Assembly (NCBI RefSeq): GCF_963977235.1
Contig: NZ_CAXBOD010000002.1
Location: 62,001-126,000, forward strand
DNA from: Albimonas sp963977235
Lineage (GTDB): Bacteria; Pseudomonadota; Alphaproteobacteria; Rhodobacterales; Rhodobacteraceae
Direction of reading: 5' to 3'
Length of the DNA stretch: 64,000 nucleotides
Shown here: positions 54,644 to 63,959 of the stretch, piece after piece
Layout: the number at the start of each line of letters is the position of its first letter
Numbering within the stretch: position 1 is the first letter of the stretch
Notes under the pieces: model-generated
What the model was told of the DNA's origin: nothing
Databases searched by the model: none
The model's input: only the letters and a program-made list of their open reading frames with translations
Translations under genes and position numbers: made by a program

Positions 54644-57490
54644 ATGCCCTTCGCCTTCACCGACTACGACCCCTACGACTTCGCCAACCGCCGCCACATC
54701 GGCCCCTCGCCGGCCGAGATGGAGGAGATGCTGGCGACCATCGGGGTCGAGAGCCTCGACGCGCTGATCGACGCGACCGTGCCCCAGGGCATCCGCCAGG
54801 ACGCGCCGCTGGTCTTCGGGGCGCCGCTGTCGGAACGCGAAGTGCTGTGGAAGCTCCGCCGCACGGCGGAGAAGAACAAGGTCCTGGTCTCGATGATCGG
54901 GCTGGGCCACTACGGGACGGTCACGCCGCCCTGCATCCAGCGCAACATCCTGGAAAATCCCGCCTGGTATACGGCCTACACGCCTTATCAGCCGGAGATC
55001 AGCCAGGGCCGGCTCGAGGCGCTGCTGAACTTCCAGACCATGGTCTCGGACCTGACGGGGATGGACATCGCCAACGCCTCGCTGCTGGACGAGCCGACGG
55101 CGGCGGCCGAGGCGATGGCGCTGGCCCGCCGGCAGTCGAAATCCAAGGCCGCGGCCTTCTTTGTGGACGCCGACTGCTTCCCGCAGACGATCAACGTGGT
55201 GAAGACCCGGGCCGAGCCGCTGGGGATCGAGATCGTGGTGGGCGATCCGTTCAAGGACCTCGACCCCTCGGCCGTCTTCGGCGCGCTCTTCCAGTATCCC
55301 GGCGCCAACGGCGACGTGCGCGATGTCTCGCCGCTGGTCGAGAAACTGCATGAGCACAAGGCGCTGGCGGTGATCGCCGCCGACATGCTGGCGCTGACCC
55401 TGCTGAAAAGCCCCGGCGAGATGGGCGCCGACGTCGCCGTCGGCTCGACCCAGCGCTTCGGCGTGCCGATGGGGGGCGGGGGGCCGCATGCGGCCTACAT
55501 GGCCTGCGCGGACGCGCACAAGCGGGCGATGCCGGGGCGGCTGGTGGGCGTCTCGGTCGACGCGCGGGGCAACCGCGCCTATCGGCTCGCGCTGCAGACG
55601 CGCGAGCAGCATATCCGGCGCGAGAAGGCGACCTCCAACGTCTGCACGGCGCAGGCGCTGCTGGCGGTGATGGCCTCGATGTACGCCGTGTTCCACGGGC
55701 CGCAGGGGCTGAAGGCGATCGCCCAGCGGGTGCACGAAAAAGCCGTGCGCATGGCCGACGGGCTCGAGAGTCTGGGCTTCAAGGTCGGCCCCGCCGCCTT
55801 CTTCGACACGCTCTGCGTCGAGACCGGCCCCTTCCAGGGGGTGATCATGCGCGCCGCGCTGGCCGAGGGCGTGAACCTGCGCGCCGTCGGCTCCGACCGC
55901 ATCGCCATCGCGCTCGACGAGATGGTGCGCCCGGCCGAGATCGAGGCCGTCTGGCGCGCCTTTGGCGGCGCCATGGCGGTCGAGGGCCCGGCCCCGGCGC
56001 CCCGCCTGCCGGCCGAGCTGCTGCGCGAGACCGACTACCTGACCCACCCGGTGTTCCACATGAACCGGGCGGAGGCGGAGATGACCCGCTACATGCGCCG
56101 CCTCGCCGACCGGGACCTGGCGCTGGACCGGGCGATGATCCCGCTTGGCTCGTGCACCATGAAGCTCAACGCCACCGCCGAGATGATGCCCGTCACCTGG
56201 CCCGAGTTCGCCGGCATCCACCCCTTCGCCCCCGCCGACCAGCGGCAGGGCTATGCCGAGATGGTGGCGGACCTGTCCGAAAAGCTCTGCGCGATCACCG
56301 GCTACGACGCGGTCTCGATGCAGCCGAACTCCGGCGCGCAGGGCGAGTTCGCGGGGCTGATGACGATCCGGCGCTACCACATCGACCGGGGCGAGGGGCG
56401 CCGCGACGTCTGCCTGATCCCGACCTCGGCCCATGGCACCAACCCCGCGACCGCGCAGATGGTCGGCTACAAGGTGGTGGCGGTGAAGGCGCGGGCGAAC
56501 GGCGACATCGACGTCGAGGATTTCCGCGCCCAGGCCGCGAAATACGAGGGCCGGGTGGCGGCCTGCATGATCACCTACCCCTCGACCCACGGCGTCTTCG
56601 AGGAGACGGTGCGAGAGGTCTGCGAGATCACTCATCAGGCGGGGGGGCAGGTCTATCTCGACGGCGCCAACCTGAATGCGATGGTGGGGATCGCGCGGCC
56701 GGGGGACGTGGGCTCGGACGTGAGCCACATGAACCTGCACAAGACCTTCTGCATTCCCCATGGCGGCGGCGGTCCGGGCATGGGGCCGATCGGGGTGAAG
56801 GCGCATCTGGCCGAGCATCTGCCGGGCGACCCGATCTCCGGAGAGGGGGCGGTCGCGGGGGCCGAGTGGGGCTCGGCCTCGATCCTGCCGATCTCCTGGT
56901 CCTACATCCTGATGATGGGCGGCGAGGGGCTGACCCAGGCGACCAAGGTGGCGATCCTGAACGCCAATTACATCGCGGCGCGGCTGCAGTCGGACTACAA
57001 GATCCTCTACGCCGGCAAGGGCGGGCATGTGGCCCATGAGCTGATCCTCGACACCCGCCCGCTGGCCGACAGCGCCGGGGTGACGGTGGACGACGTGGCC
57101 AAGCGCCTGATCGACTGCGGCTTCCACGCGCCGACCATGTCCTTCCCGGTGGCCGGCTGCCTGATGGTGGAGCCCACCGAGTCCGAGCCCAAGGCCGAGC
57201 TCGACCGCTTCTGCGACGCGATGCTGGCGATCCGCGCCGAGGCCCAGGCCATCGAGGACGGCGAGCTGGACCGCGAGGCCAACCCGCTGAAGGGCGCGCC
57301 CCACACGGTCGAGGATCTGGTCGGCGACTGGGACCGCCCCTACTCGCGCGAGCAGGCCTGCTATCCCCCGGGCGCGTTCCGGGTGGACAAGTACTGGGCC
57401 CCGGTGAACCGGGTCGACAACGTCTTCGGCGACCGCAACCTGGTCTGCACCTGCCCGCCGATGGAGAGCTACGCGGAAGCGGCCGAGTAA
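54644..57490 (+). CDS. gcvP: Glycine dehydrogenase (decarboxylating), P-protein
   Basis: 948 aa single-chain PLP enzyme releasing CO2 from glycine. The N-terminal half starts RRHIGPSPAEMEEML and has MIGLGHYGTVTPPCIQRNI and SLLDEPTAAAEAM. The C-terminal half has MIPLGSCTMKLNA, MQPNSGAQGEFAGLM, SAHGTNPATAQM and the PLP lysine K700 in SHMNLHKTFCIPHGGGGPG. Last gene of the riboswitch-controlled operon; no separate lpd gene is present. Confidence 0.97.
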   Translation: MPFAFTDYDPYDFANRRHIGPSPAEMEEMLATIGVESLDALIDATVPQGIRQDAPLVFGAPLSEREVLWKLRRTAEKNKVLVSMIGLGHYGTVTPPCIQRNILENPAWYTAYTPYQPEISQGRLEALLNFQTMVSDLTGMDIANASLLDEPTAAAEAMALARRQSKSKAAAFFVDADCFPQTINVVKTRAEPLGIEIVVGDPFKDLDPSAVFGALFQYPGANGDVRDVSPLVEKLHEHKALAVIAADMLALTLLKSPGEMGADVAVGSTQRFGVPMGGGGPHAAYMACADAHKRAMPGRLVGVSVDARGNRAYRLALQTREQHIRREKATSNVCTAQALLAVMASMYAVFHGPQGLKAIAQRVHEKAVRMADGLESLGFKVGPAAFFDTLCVETGPFQGVIMRAALAEGVNLRAVGSDRIAIALDEMVRPAEIEAVWRAFGGAMAVEGPAPAPRLPAELLRETDYLTHPVFHMNRAEAEMTRYMRRLADRDLALDRAMIPLGSCTMKLNATAEMMPVTWPEFAGIHPFAPADQRQGYAEMVADLSEKLCAITGYDAVSMQPNSGAQGEFAGLMTIRRYHIDRGEGRRDVCLIPTSAHGTNPATAQMVGYKVVAVKARANGDIDVEDFRAQAAKYEGRVAACMITYPSTHGVFEETVREVCEITHQAGGQVYLDGANLNAMVGIARPGDVGSDVSHMNLHKTFCIPHGGGGPGMGPIGVKAHLAEHLPGDPISGEGAVAGAEWGSASILPISWSYILMMGGEGLTQATKVAILNANYIAARLQSDYKILYAGKGGHVAHELILDTRPLADSAGVTVDDVAKRLIDCGFHAPTMSFPVAGCLMVEPTESEPKAELDRFCDAMLAIRAEAQAIEDGELDREANPLKGAPHTVEDLVGDWDRPYSREQACYPPGAFRVDKYWAPVNRVDNVFGDRNLVCTCPPMESYAEAAE

Positions 57491-57875
57491 GCGCCCCGTA
57501 GCGCAGGCGTCGCGCAGGCGCCGCGTCGGCCGGCGCGCCGGTCGGACCTGTCCGCCCGCGGCGCGCGGCTGGCGTGGCGCCTCTGGGCGCCGTCTCGTCC
57601 GGCGGGCGGGGGCGAGGGCGGCCAGCGGGGAGCGCCGCGTCAGGCGTCGCTCGGCTGGTGGAGGGTCGCGCCCGCGGCGCGCGGCGGGCCGGGCGCCGTG
57701 TGTCGCCGTCTCCTGATGCTGGGCCTTGGAGCGGGTCCTCGGCGAGGCGCTGTGCGTGGGCGGGTCCGGCGCGCGCGCCGCCGCCCCGCAGCGGCGTCGC
57801 GTCGCTTGATCGGCGGGGGGGCGCGGGGCAGGGTCGCGCCGCCCAGACCCATGATCCCAGCCCCGGACCTCTGCC
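57491..57875. other. 385-bp intergenic region
   Basis: GC-rich spacer between gcvP and the HAD gene. Several short palindromes such as GGCCGGCGCGCCGGTC near 57528 occur, but there is no clear terminator, promoter or ORF. Confidence 0.4.
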
Positions 57876-58487
57876 ATGACCCCGCCCCCCCGCGCCGTCG
57901 TCTTCGACGTCGGCAACGTGCTGATCGACTGGCAGCCCACCCGCCTTTACGAGCGGCTCGTCCCCGACGCGGCCGAGCGCGAGGCCCTGTTCGCCCGCGT
58001 GGACTTCGCCGCCTTCAACCTCGAGGGCGATCGCGGCGACCTGGCCGAGGCCACCGCCGCCGCCGCCGACCGCCATCCCGCCGACGCGGCCCTGGTGCTG
58101 GCCTGGCGGGAGCGCTGGGCGGAGATGTTCGGGCCCGAGATCCCGGGCTCCCCCGAGATCTTCCGGGCGCTGAAGACCTCCGGCATCCCCCTGGCCGCGC
58201 TGACGAACTTCGCCCGCGACACCTGGCTGACGGCGCAGGAGAGCTTTCCGATGCTGGCGGAGTTCGACGTCGAGGTGGTCTCGGGACGCGAGGGCGTGAT
58301 CAAGCCGCAGGCCGAGATCTACGCCCTGGTCGAGTCGCGCCTGGGGCTCTCGGGCAAGGACCTGTTCTTCACCGACGACAAGCTCGCCAATGTCGAGGCC
58401 GCCGCGGCGCGCGGATGGCGGATCCACCACTTCGAGGGGGCCGAGGGTCTCGCCGCCGCGCTGCGCGCGCAGGGCCTGCCGGTCTGA
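57876..58487 (+). CDS. HAD-superfamily hydrolase
   Basis: 203 aa. Motif I is VVFDVGNVLIDW, the form seen in the YihX/haloacid dehalogenase group, where the usual second aspartate is replaced. Motif II is the LTNFA segment, motif III K in GVIKPQAEIY and motif IV FTDDKLANVEAA. Likely a small-molecule phosphatase. Substrate unknown. The gene stands alone, ending at a convergent terminator. Confidence 0.88.
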   Translation: MTPPPRAVVFDVGNVLIDWQPTRLYERLVPDAAEREALFARVDFAAFNLEGDRGDLAEATAAAADRHPADAALVLAWRERWAEMFGPEIPGSPEIFRALKTSGIPLAALTNFARDTWLTAQESFPMLAEFDVEVVSGREGVIKPQAEIYALVESRLGLSGKDLFFTDDKLANVEAAAARGWRIHHFEGAEGLAAALRAQGLPV

Positions 58488-58493
58488 ACGGGC

Positions 58494-58528
58494 AACCCCC
58501 GCGCGCGCGAGCCCGGCGCGCGGGGGTT
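58494..58528. terminator. Strong inverted repeat between convergent genes
   Basis: AACCCCCGCGCGC and GCGCGCGGGGGTT form a perfect 13-bp stem around 9 nt, 6 bp after the HAD stop. It probably stops transcripts from both sides, though T tracts are very short. Confidence 0.65.
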
Positions 58529-58548
58529 CCGGGCCCGCATCGCCAGGC

Positions 58549-59409
58549 TCAGGTGGTGACCCGGGCCTCGAGCGCCAGGCGGCCGTCGGGGCTCACGGCC
58601 CAGAGGTCGGCCTTGCCGCCCAGAGTGCGGCCGCAGACCGTGAGAGTCTGGCCGCAGAACGCCGGCGCGACCGCACGATATTCGAAGGTTTTCGGAAGCT
58701 TCCGGGTCTCGTCGCGCAGCAGGTCGGCCAGCAGCTGGGCCATCAGGGCAGGGTCTACCACCCGCTCGGGATAGCCCTCGCGCTCGGTCGCATAGGGCAG
58801 ATCGTAGTGGATGCGCAGCCCGTTGAAGGTCAGCGCGGCATAGCGGAACAGCAGCGTCGGATCGGTGGCGACCTCGCGGCGGAAGGCCGGACGCTCCTGC
58901 CGGGTCGGAGGCTCGCCGGGGGGCGTGTCCTCGGCGCTCCAGGGGGGGCGGAACACCAGGTCCTCCTCCTCGCGCAGGGCCAGGGCGCCGTCGACGAGGA
59001 ACTCGTGCCGCACGGTGACGATGGCCATGGCCGCGGCGGCCGCCTGCTTGATCGCCACGTTCTGCAGGACCGAGACCCGCTCGACCTCCGCCCCGACGGG
59101 GATCGGGGCGAGATACTCCAGCCGGCCCCCCGCGCGCCGCCGCCGGGGCAGGCCGGTGTCGGGCAGGAAGCCGCCGGAGCGGGGCTGGCCGTCCTCGTGC
59201 AGGTCCGAGGGGCCGGCGATCTCGGGGAAGAACAGCAGGTGCCACATCGGCGGCAACGGCTCGCCGGGGGCGGGGGCGGGGCCCTGGCGATCGAGCGTCG
59301 CGTGCAGGGCGGCGACGCGCGCGGGGGCGATCGTCTCGCGCATCACGCGCGGCTCGCCGGCGCTGTCGGGGAGGGGGGGACGGGCGGGAGACGGAGACTC
59401 GCGGCCCAT
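58549..59409 (-). CDS. MaoC/hot-dog hydratase, FAS1-like dehydratase family
   Basis: 286 aa. Double hot-dog architecture of the mesaconyl-C4-CoA hydratase/HTD2 type: WHLLFFPE, GQPRSGGFLPDTGLPRRRRAGG, EFLVDGALALREEEDLVFR, then PTLLFRYAALTFNGLRIHYDLPYATEREGYP with the catalytic His/Asp region, and LLADLLRDETRKLPKTFEYRAVAP. It hydrates or dehydrates an acyl-CoA. The chosen start at 59409 is 2 bp after the upstream stop; an internal ATG at 59343 giving 264 aa is equally plausible. Confidence 0.8.
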   Translation of the reverse strand: MGRESPSPARPPLPDSAGEPRVMRETIAPARVAALHATLDRQGPAPAPGEPLPPMWHLLFFPEIAGPSDLHEDGQPRSGGFLPDTGLPRRRRAGGRLEYLAPIPVGAEVERVSVLQNVAIKQAAAAAMAIVTVRHEFLVDGALALREEEDLVFRPPWSAEDTPPGEPPTRQERPAFRREVATDPTLLFRYAALTFNGLRIHYDLPYATEREGYPERVVDPALMAQLLADLLRDETRKLPKTFEYRAVAPAFCGQTLTVCGRTLGGKADLWAVSPDGRLALEARVTT

Positions 59410-59411
59410 CC

Positions 59412-59996
59412 TCAGAACTCGGCCAGCGCGTCCAGGTCGATGGCCTCGAAGAAGGCCTGAAGGGTCTCCGCAGGGGCCGAGCCGGAGACCGAGACCAGGA
59501 TCCGGCGGTCGATCAGCGACTGGATCTCGCCGTCCGGGGTGACGATGGCGCGGTGCTTGCCCACGCGCATCACCGTGCCCATCGAGCCCATCGCCGCGGC
59601 GTTGCCGAACATCGCCGACATGGCGGTGACCATCGGGCTGTCGGCGGCGAAGGTGACGGTGACCTGGTCGCTGCCGTCCGAGTAGGAGGCCGAGGACACC
59701 AGCCCGCCCCCGAACATCTGCGCCCCCATGGCCTGGTCGCCGCCTTCCTCGCGGGTCCAGCCGGCCGGCGGCGCGGGGAGGTAGCCGCCGAGGTCCTGCG
59801 CCTTCAGCTGGCCCAGCAGGGTGACCGCGAACTCGGCCTCGTCGCGGGCGGTGACGAAGTCGCCGGCGCGGTAGGCCTCGAGCGCGGCGTTGAGGCTGTC
59901 CTCGACGTCGTCGGCGCGGGCGGGGCCGGCGGACAGTCCCGCAAGCAGCGCCGGCAGCAGGAGCGTGGCGACCGCGATCGGGCGCAGGAATGTCAT
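59412..59996 (-). CDS. Secreted protein of unknown function
   Basis: 194 aa. A Sec signal peptide (MTFLRPIAVATLLLPALLAGLSAGPARA) is followed by an alpha-helical stretch (LNAALEAYRAGDFVTARDEAEFAVTLLGQLKAQ) that looks like one TPR-like unit. Then come GGYLPAPPAGWTREEG and a mixed beta segment with methionine-rich MVTAMSAMFGNAAAMGSMGTVM. No family name comes to mind. GGAGGC precedes the ATG. It lies 2 bp upstream of the hydratase gene and probably shares its transcript. Confidence 0.75.
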   Translation of the reverse strand: MTFLRPIAVATLLLPALLAGLSAGPARADDVEDSLNAALEAYRAGDFVTARDEAEFAVTLLGQLKAQDLGGYLPAPPAGWTREEGGDQAMGAQMFGGGLVSSASYSDGSDQVTVTFAADSPMVTAMSAMFGNAAAMGSMGTVMRVGKHRAIVTPDGEIQSLIDRRILVSVSGSAPAETLQAFFEAIDLDALAEF

Positions 59997-60245
59997 GGCT
60001 GGCCTCCCCAGGCTTGGCTGAGCCTCCTGGCGGAGGCTGTCGTGTTCCCGTCGGGTATAAGACCGGCGGGCGCCTCCCGGTCAAGGACGAGGACGGCCTG
60101 GCGAGGGCGGGCGAGGCCCGAGCGGGGTCGAAAGCGACAGATCGTTCATGTGAGGCTAATGTTCAGGGCGAACGCGGCGCGCCGGCGGCGTGTCCGCCCC
60201 CGCGTTTGCGGCCGCGCGCCGCCGGCGCTCAGGCCGGCGGTCCGC

Positions 60246-61736
60246 TCACCACCAGCGGTCGGGACGGGCGGCGAAGCCGGCGGCGCGCTCCAGCGCATAG
60301 GCGATGTCGAGCATCTCGGCCTCGCCCCAGGGCTTGCCGACGATCTGCAGCCCGAGCGGCAGACCCGAGGCGTCCACCCCCGTGGGCACGGCCGCGCCCG
60401 GCAGCCCCGCGAGGTTCACCGTCACCGTGAACACGTCGTTGAGATACATCGCGACCGGATCCGCGTCGGCCATCTCGCCGATGCCGAAGGCGGCCGAGGG
60501 GGTGGCCGGCGTGAGGATCGCGTCCACCGTCTCGAACGCCTGCTCGAAGTCGCGCTTGATCAGGGTGCGGACCTTCTGGGCGCGCAGGTAATAGGCGTCG
60601 TAGTAGCCCGCCGAGAGCACGTAGGCGCCGATCATCACGCGGCGCTGCACCTCGGCCCCGAAGCCCTCCGCCCGGCTCTTCTCGTAGAGGTCCACGATCG
60701 CGTCGCCCGCGCCCAGGTCCGCGCGGTGGCCAAAGCGCACCCCGTCGTAGCGCGCGAGGTTCGAGGACGCCTCGGCCGGCGCGATCACGTAGTAGGCGGG
60801 CAGGGCGTATTTCGTGTGGGGGAGGCTGATCTCGACCGTCTTCGCGCCCGCGTCGCGCAGCATCTCGGCGCCGCGGTCCCACAGGGCCTCGATCTCGGGG
60901 GGCATTCCCTCCATCCGGTATTCCCTGGGAATGCCGATGGTCTTGCCGCGGATGTCGCCGGTCAGCGCGGCCTCGAAGTCGGGCACGGCGAGCTCGGCGG
61001 AGGTGGAGTCCTTGGGGTCGAACCCGGCCATGCCCTCGAGCATGATCGCGGCGTCGCGCACGGTCTTCGCCATCGGCCCCGCCTGGTCGAGCGAGGAGGC
61101 GAAGGCCACGATCCCCCAGCGCGAGCAGCGCCCGTAGGTCGGTTTCACGCCCACGATGCCGGTGAAGGCCGCCGGCTGGCGGATCGAGCCGCCGGTGTCG
61201 GTCCCAGTCGCCCCCAGGCACAGCGCCGCGGCCACCGCCGAGGCCGAGCCCCCCGAGGACCCCCCCGGCGTCAGGTCGCGGTTCGAGCCCTTGGCCCGCC
61301 ACGGGTTCACCGCGGGGCCGTAGCACGAGGTCTCGTTGGACGAGCCCATCGCGAACTCGTCCATGTTCAGCTTGCCGACCATCACCGCGCCCCGCTCCCA
61401 CAGGCGCGAGGTGACGGTGGATTCGTAGGTCGGCTTGAAGTTCTCGAGGATGTTGGAGGCCGCCTGGCTGGCCACCCCCTCGGTGCAGAACAGGTCCTTG
61501 ACGCCCAGCGGGATGCCGCACAGCGCGGGCGCCCCGGCCCCCTCGGCGTCCAGCCGCTTGTCGGCGGCGGCGGCCATCTGGCGGGCCTTCTCGGGGGTCT
61601 TGGCGCTGACCGCGTTCAGGGCGTCGGCCGAGTCGATGGCCGCAAGGCAGGCCTCGGTCAGCTCGGCCGAAGTGATCTCGCGGGCGCGGAGCTTGTCGCG
61701 GGCCTCGGCGATGGTCAGGCGGGTCAGGTCGGACAT
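60246..61736 (-). CDS. gatA: Asp-tRNA(Asn)/Glu-tRNA(Gln) amidotransferase subunit A
   Basis: 496 aa amidase subunit producing ammonia from glutamine or asparagine for the transamidation of misacylated tRNA. The Ser-cisSer-Lys triad is seen as K in PLGVKDLFCTEG, the glycine/serine-rich LTPGGSSGGSASAVAA and TDTGGSIRQPAAFTG. Upstream is gatC; gatB is not in the window. Confidence 0.97.
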   Translation of the reverse strand: MSDLTRLTIAEARDKLRAREITSAELTEACLAAIDSADALNAVSAKTPEKARQMAAAADKRLDAEGAGAPALCGIPLGVKDLFCTEGVASQAASNILENFKPTYESTVTSRLWERGAVMVGKLNMDEFAMGSSNETSCYGPAVNPWRAKGSNRDLTPGGSSGGSASAVAAALCLGATGTDTGGSIRQPAAFTGIVGVKPTYGRCSRWGIVAFASSLDQAGPMAKTVRDAAIMLEGMAGFDPKDSTSAELAVPDFEAALTGDIRGKTIGIPREYRMEGMPPEIEALWDRGAEMLRDAGAKTVEISLPHTKYALPAYYVIAPAEASSNLARYDGVRFGHRADLGAGDAIVDLYEKSRAEGFGAEVQRRVMIGAYVLSAGYYDAYYLRAQKVRTLIKRDFEQAFETVDAILTPATPSAAFGIGEMADADPVAMYLNDVFTVTVNLAGLPGAAVPTGVDASGLPLGLQIVGKPWGEAEMLDIAYALERAAGFAARPDRWW

Positions 61737-61790
61737 GGGGTCTCTCGGGCGTGCGGGAGGGAAGGCGGAGGGCGCGTCAGCGGACGCGGG

Positions 61791-62078
61791 TCACTCGACC
61801 ACCTTGGGAACGGCGAAGAACCCCTCGCGGGTGGCGGGGGCGTTGGCCAGCACACGCTCGCGGATGCCGCCGTCGGTGACCGCGTCCTCGCGCCGGCGCA
61901 GGGCCATGGGCGTGACCGAGGTCATCGGCTCGACCCCCTCGACGTCCACCTCGCCCAGCTGCTCGACCCAGCCCAGGATGCCCGAGAGCTGGGTGGCGAG
62001 CGTCTCCAGGTCCTCGTCCTTCACCCGGATGCGGGCCAGGTGGGCGACGCGGGCGGCGGTGGCCTTGTCGATGGACAT
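61791..62078 (-). CDS. gatC: Asp/Glu-tRNA amidotransferase subunit C
   Basis: 95 aa scaffold wrapping GatA and GatB. Conserved N-terminus KATAARVAHLARIRVKDEDLETLATQLSGILGWVEQL, read in two parts, then VEGVEPMTSVTPMALRRREDAVTDG. It is 54 bp ahead of gatA in the same operon. Confidence 0.95.
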   Translation of the reverse strand: MSIDKATAARVAHLARIRVKDEDLETLATQLSGILGWVEQLGEVDVEGVEPMTSVTPMALRRREDAVTDGGIRERVLANAPATREGFFAVPKVVE

Positions 62079-62203
62079 GGAACGGGCTCCGTCGGAGGGA
62101 AGTCAGGCGGGGATTTCGTGGCCCCGCTCTAGCCCGACGTCGGGTTCCGCGCAACCCGGGCCCGGGACGGCCGCGGGCTCGGGCCGGCGGCCGCGGCGCG
62201 CGC

Positions 62204-62893
62204 CTAGGACGGCGCTCTGGGCGCCCGCCGCTCGCCATGGCGCGCGAAGGTGACGATCAGCACGCCCAGCAGGGCGCCGTTCAGCAGGTGCCAGCCCCAG
62301 TGCATCCCATAGGGAAACGCCTCGCACACCGGCCCGGTCTGGTTGTCGAGCGTGCGCATGGTCAGCGAGACGACCAGCAGCCCCGCGGCCGTCGCGATCC
62401 CCCGCCAGGCGGGATGCGCGCGCAGACCCAGCAGCAGGGCGAAGCCGCACATCGCGAGCAGGGTCGGCACATAGCCGATCGAGCCGTTCAGCCGCCCCAC
62501 CACCGGCGTCAGCCACCCCTGGAGCACCGAGGACACGGGAATGAAGGCCGCCGCGATCGCCGCGCCGCCCCACGCCGGCAGGCGCAGATAGCGCACGCCG
62601 GTCAGGTAGAGATAGAGCAGGATGAACAGCATGATCGGCACGACGTCGGCGATCACCGACCAGCGGTTCGCCAGCGTGTGAAACAGGAACGAGCCGATGC
62701 CGATCGCGGTCAGCACCCCGCACAGCGCGCGCACCGCCCAGTCCTCGTCGCGGCCCTCGCGCCGCGCGACGCTCCAGGCCCAGGCCGCCGCCAGCAGGAA
62801 GGCGGCGTTCGACACCGCGTTCAGCGGCTCGGCCCAGAACGAGGGGTCCAGCCGCTCGCAATAGGAGTCGATGGTGGCTGTCCAGTCCGACAT
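62204..62893 (-). CDS. Ceramidase-family integral membrane protein
   Basis: 229 aa, about seven membrane helices. The family's metal-site residues are present: SFLFHTLANRWSVIADVVPI in helix 2-3 (Ser, His and Asp) and the C-terminal GMHWGWHLLNG with two histidines. The N-terminus DSYCERLDPSFWAEPLNAVSNAAF is also typical. Alkaline ceramidases and related hydrolases cleave amide-linked lipids; the bacterial substrate is unknown. No sphingolipid genes are nearby. Confidence 0.85.
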   Translation of the reverse strand: MSDWTATIDSYCERLDPSFWAEPLNAVSNAAFLLAAAWAWSVARREGRDEDWAVRALCGVLTAIGIGSFLFHTLANRWSVIADVVPIMLFILLYLYLTGVRYLRLPAWGGAAIAAAFIPVSSVLQGWLTPVVGRLNGSIGYVPTLLAMCGFALLLGLRAHPAWRGIATAAGLLVVSLTMRTLDNQTGPVCEAFPYGMHWGWHLLNGALLGVLIVTFARHGERRAPRAPS

Positions 62894-63275
62894 CCGCGCT
62901 GATCCTTCCCCGACGATCCCGCTTGCCCGCTTGAGGCAAGCGCCTGGCCGCGCTCGCCTTCCGCAGGACGACGGGCCGGCGACGCGCCGGGCGCGAAGCT
63001 GCCGCGGCGCCTTCGCGGAGGATCTTGGCGGGCGCAGGGGGTTTGTCCATGCAAGCCTCCGTGTTTCCGTCGGGACGCGCTTTTGAATGTGTCATATCGG
63101 CCGCGATCGCCCTTGCCGTCTCCTGCCGGGCGGTTTCGCAGGGCGGGGCGGTCTGACCCCAGGGAACCCGCGCCGCGCCCCTTTATTCCTGCGACGGCCT
63201 GCGGCAAGACTCGGCCTCGCGCCGGCCGGGCCCGCCGGGCCGGGCGCCGACGCGACAGGCGAGGAGGAGACGATC
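62894..63275. other. 382-bp divergent intergenic region
   Basis: It holds the promoters of the ceramidase-like gene and the UPF0173 gene. A minus-strand ATG at 63050 with GGAGG five bases upstream opens a basic frame (MDKPPAPAKILREGAA), but that frame runs on through the ceramidase gene without a stop, so I do not call it a gene. A less GC-rich spot lies near 63082-63100. Confidence 0.4.
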
Positions 63276-63959
63276 ATGAAAATCACCTGGCTGGGGCATT
63301 CCGGCTTCCGCATCGAGATCGCGGACCAGGTCCTGCTGATCGACCCGTGGCTGCACGGCAACCCGATGTTCGACGAGTCCAACGCCGAGGCCGCCACCAA
63401 GGGCGCCACCGCGCTGCTGCTCAGCCACGGCCACTTCGACCACACCAACGACTCGGTCGATGTCGCCAAGAAGACCGGCGCCAAGGTCGTCGGCATCTTC
63501 GAGCTGATGGGACACCTGGCCGAGAAGGAGGGGGTCGAGACCGTCGGCTTCAACCTCGGCGGCACGGTCTCGCTGGGCGAGGTCTCGGTGACGCTGGTCG
63601 GCGCGCGGCATTCCTCCTCGATGGCCGGGCTGGGCTATGCGGGGACCGAGGCGGGCTTCATGATCTCGGGCGAGGGGAAGACGATCTACTTCTCCGGCGA
63701 CACCGACGTGATGGCCGACATGGGCGTCTACCAGGACCTGCACGCGCCCGACATCGGCATCCTGTCCTGCGGCGGCCACTTCACCATGGACATGAAGCGG
63801 GCGGCCTACGCGGCCAAGAAGTTCTTCAAGTTCAAGACCGTGATCCCGTGCCACTACAAGACCTTCCCGCTGCTGGCGCAGGACGCCAAGGAGCTCGCGA
63901 AGGGCCTGCCCGGCGTCGACGTGATCGAGCCCGAGGTGATGAAGGCGATCGAGCTCTGA
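63276..63959 (+). CDS. Metallo-beta-lactamase fold hydrolase, UPF0173
   Basis: 227 aa. Metal-binding motif LLSHGHFDHTND (HxHxDH) and the UPF0173 opening MKITWLGHSGFRIE..DQVLLIDPWL, with ARHSSS, FSGDTDVMADM and IPCHYKTFPLL supplying the remaining ligands. Function unassigned in the family; probably a hydrolase of a small ester or phosphodiester. GAGGAGGAG stands 6 bp before the ATG. A weak hairpin CCGGCCC/GGGCCGG follows at 63968-63986. Confidence 0.93.
   Translation: MKITWLGHSGFRIEIADQVLLIDPWLHGNPMFDESNAEAATKGATALLLSHGHFDHTNDSVDVAKKTGAKVVGIFELMGHLAEKEGVETVGFNLGGTVSLGEVSVTLVGARHSSSMAGLGYAGTEAGFMISGEGKTIYFSGDTDVMADMGVYQDLHAPDIGILSCGGHFTMDMKRAAYAAKKFFKFKTVIPCHYKTFPLLAQDAKELAKGLPGVDVIEPEVMKAIEL

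Noticed and set aside
54551..57940. 1129-codon minus-strand frame
   Set aside because: Antisense shadow of gcvP.
62894..63050. Small minus-strand gene MDKPPAPAKILREGAA
   Set aside because: The ribosome site is good, but the frame has no stop before running through the whole ceramidase-like gene, so it is more likely chance.
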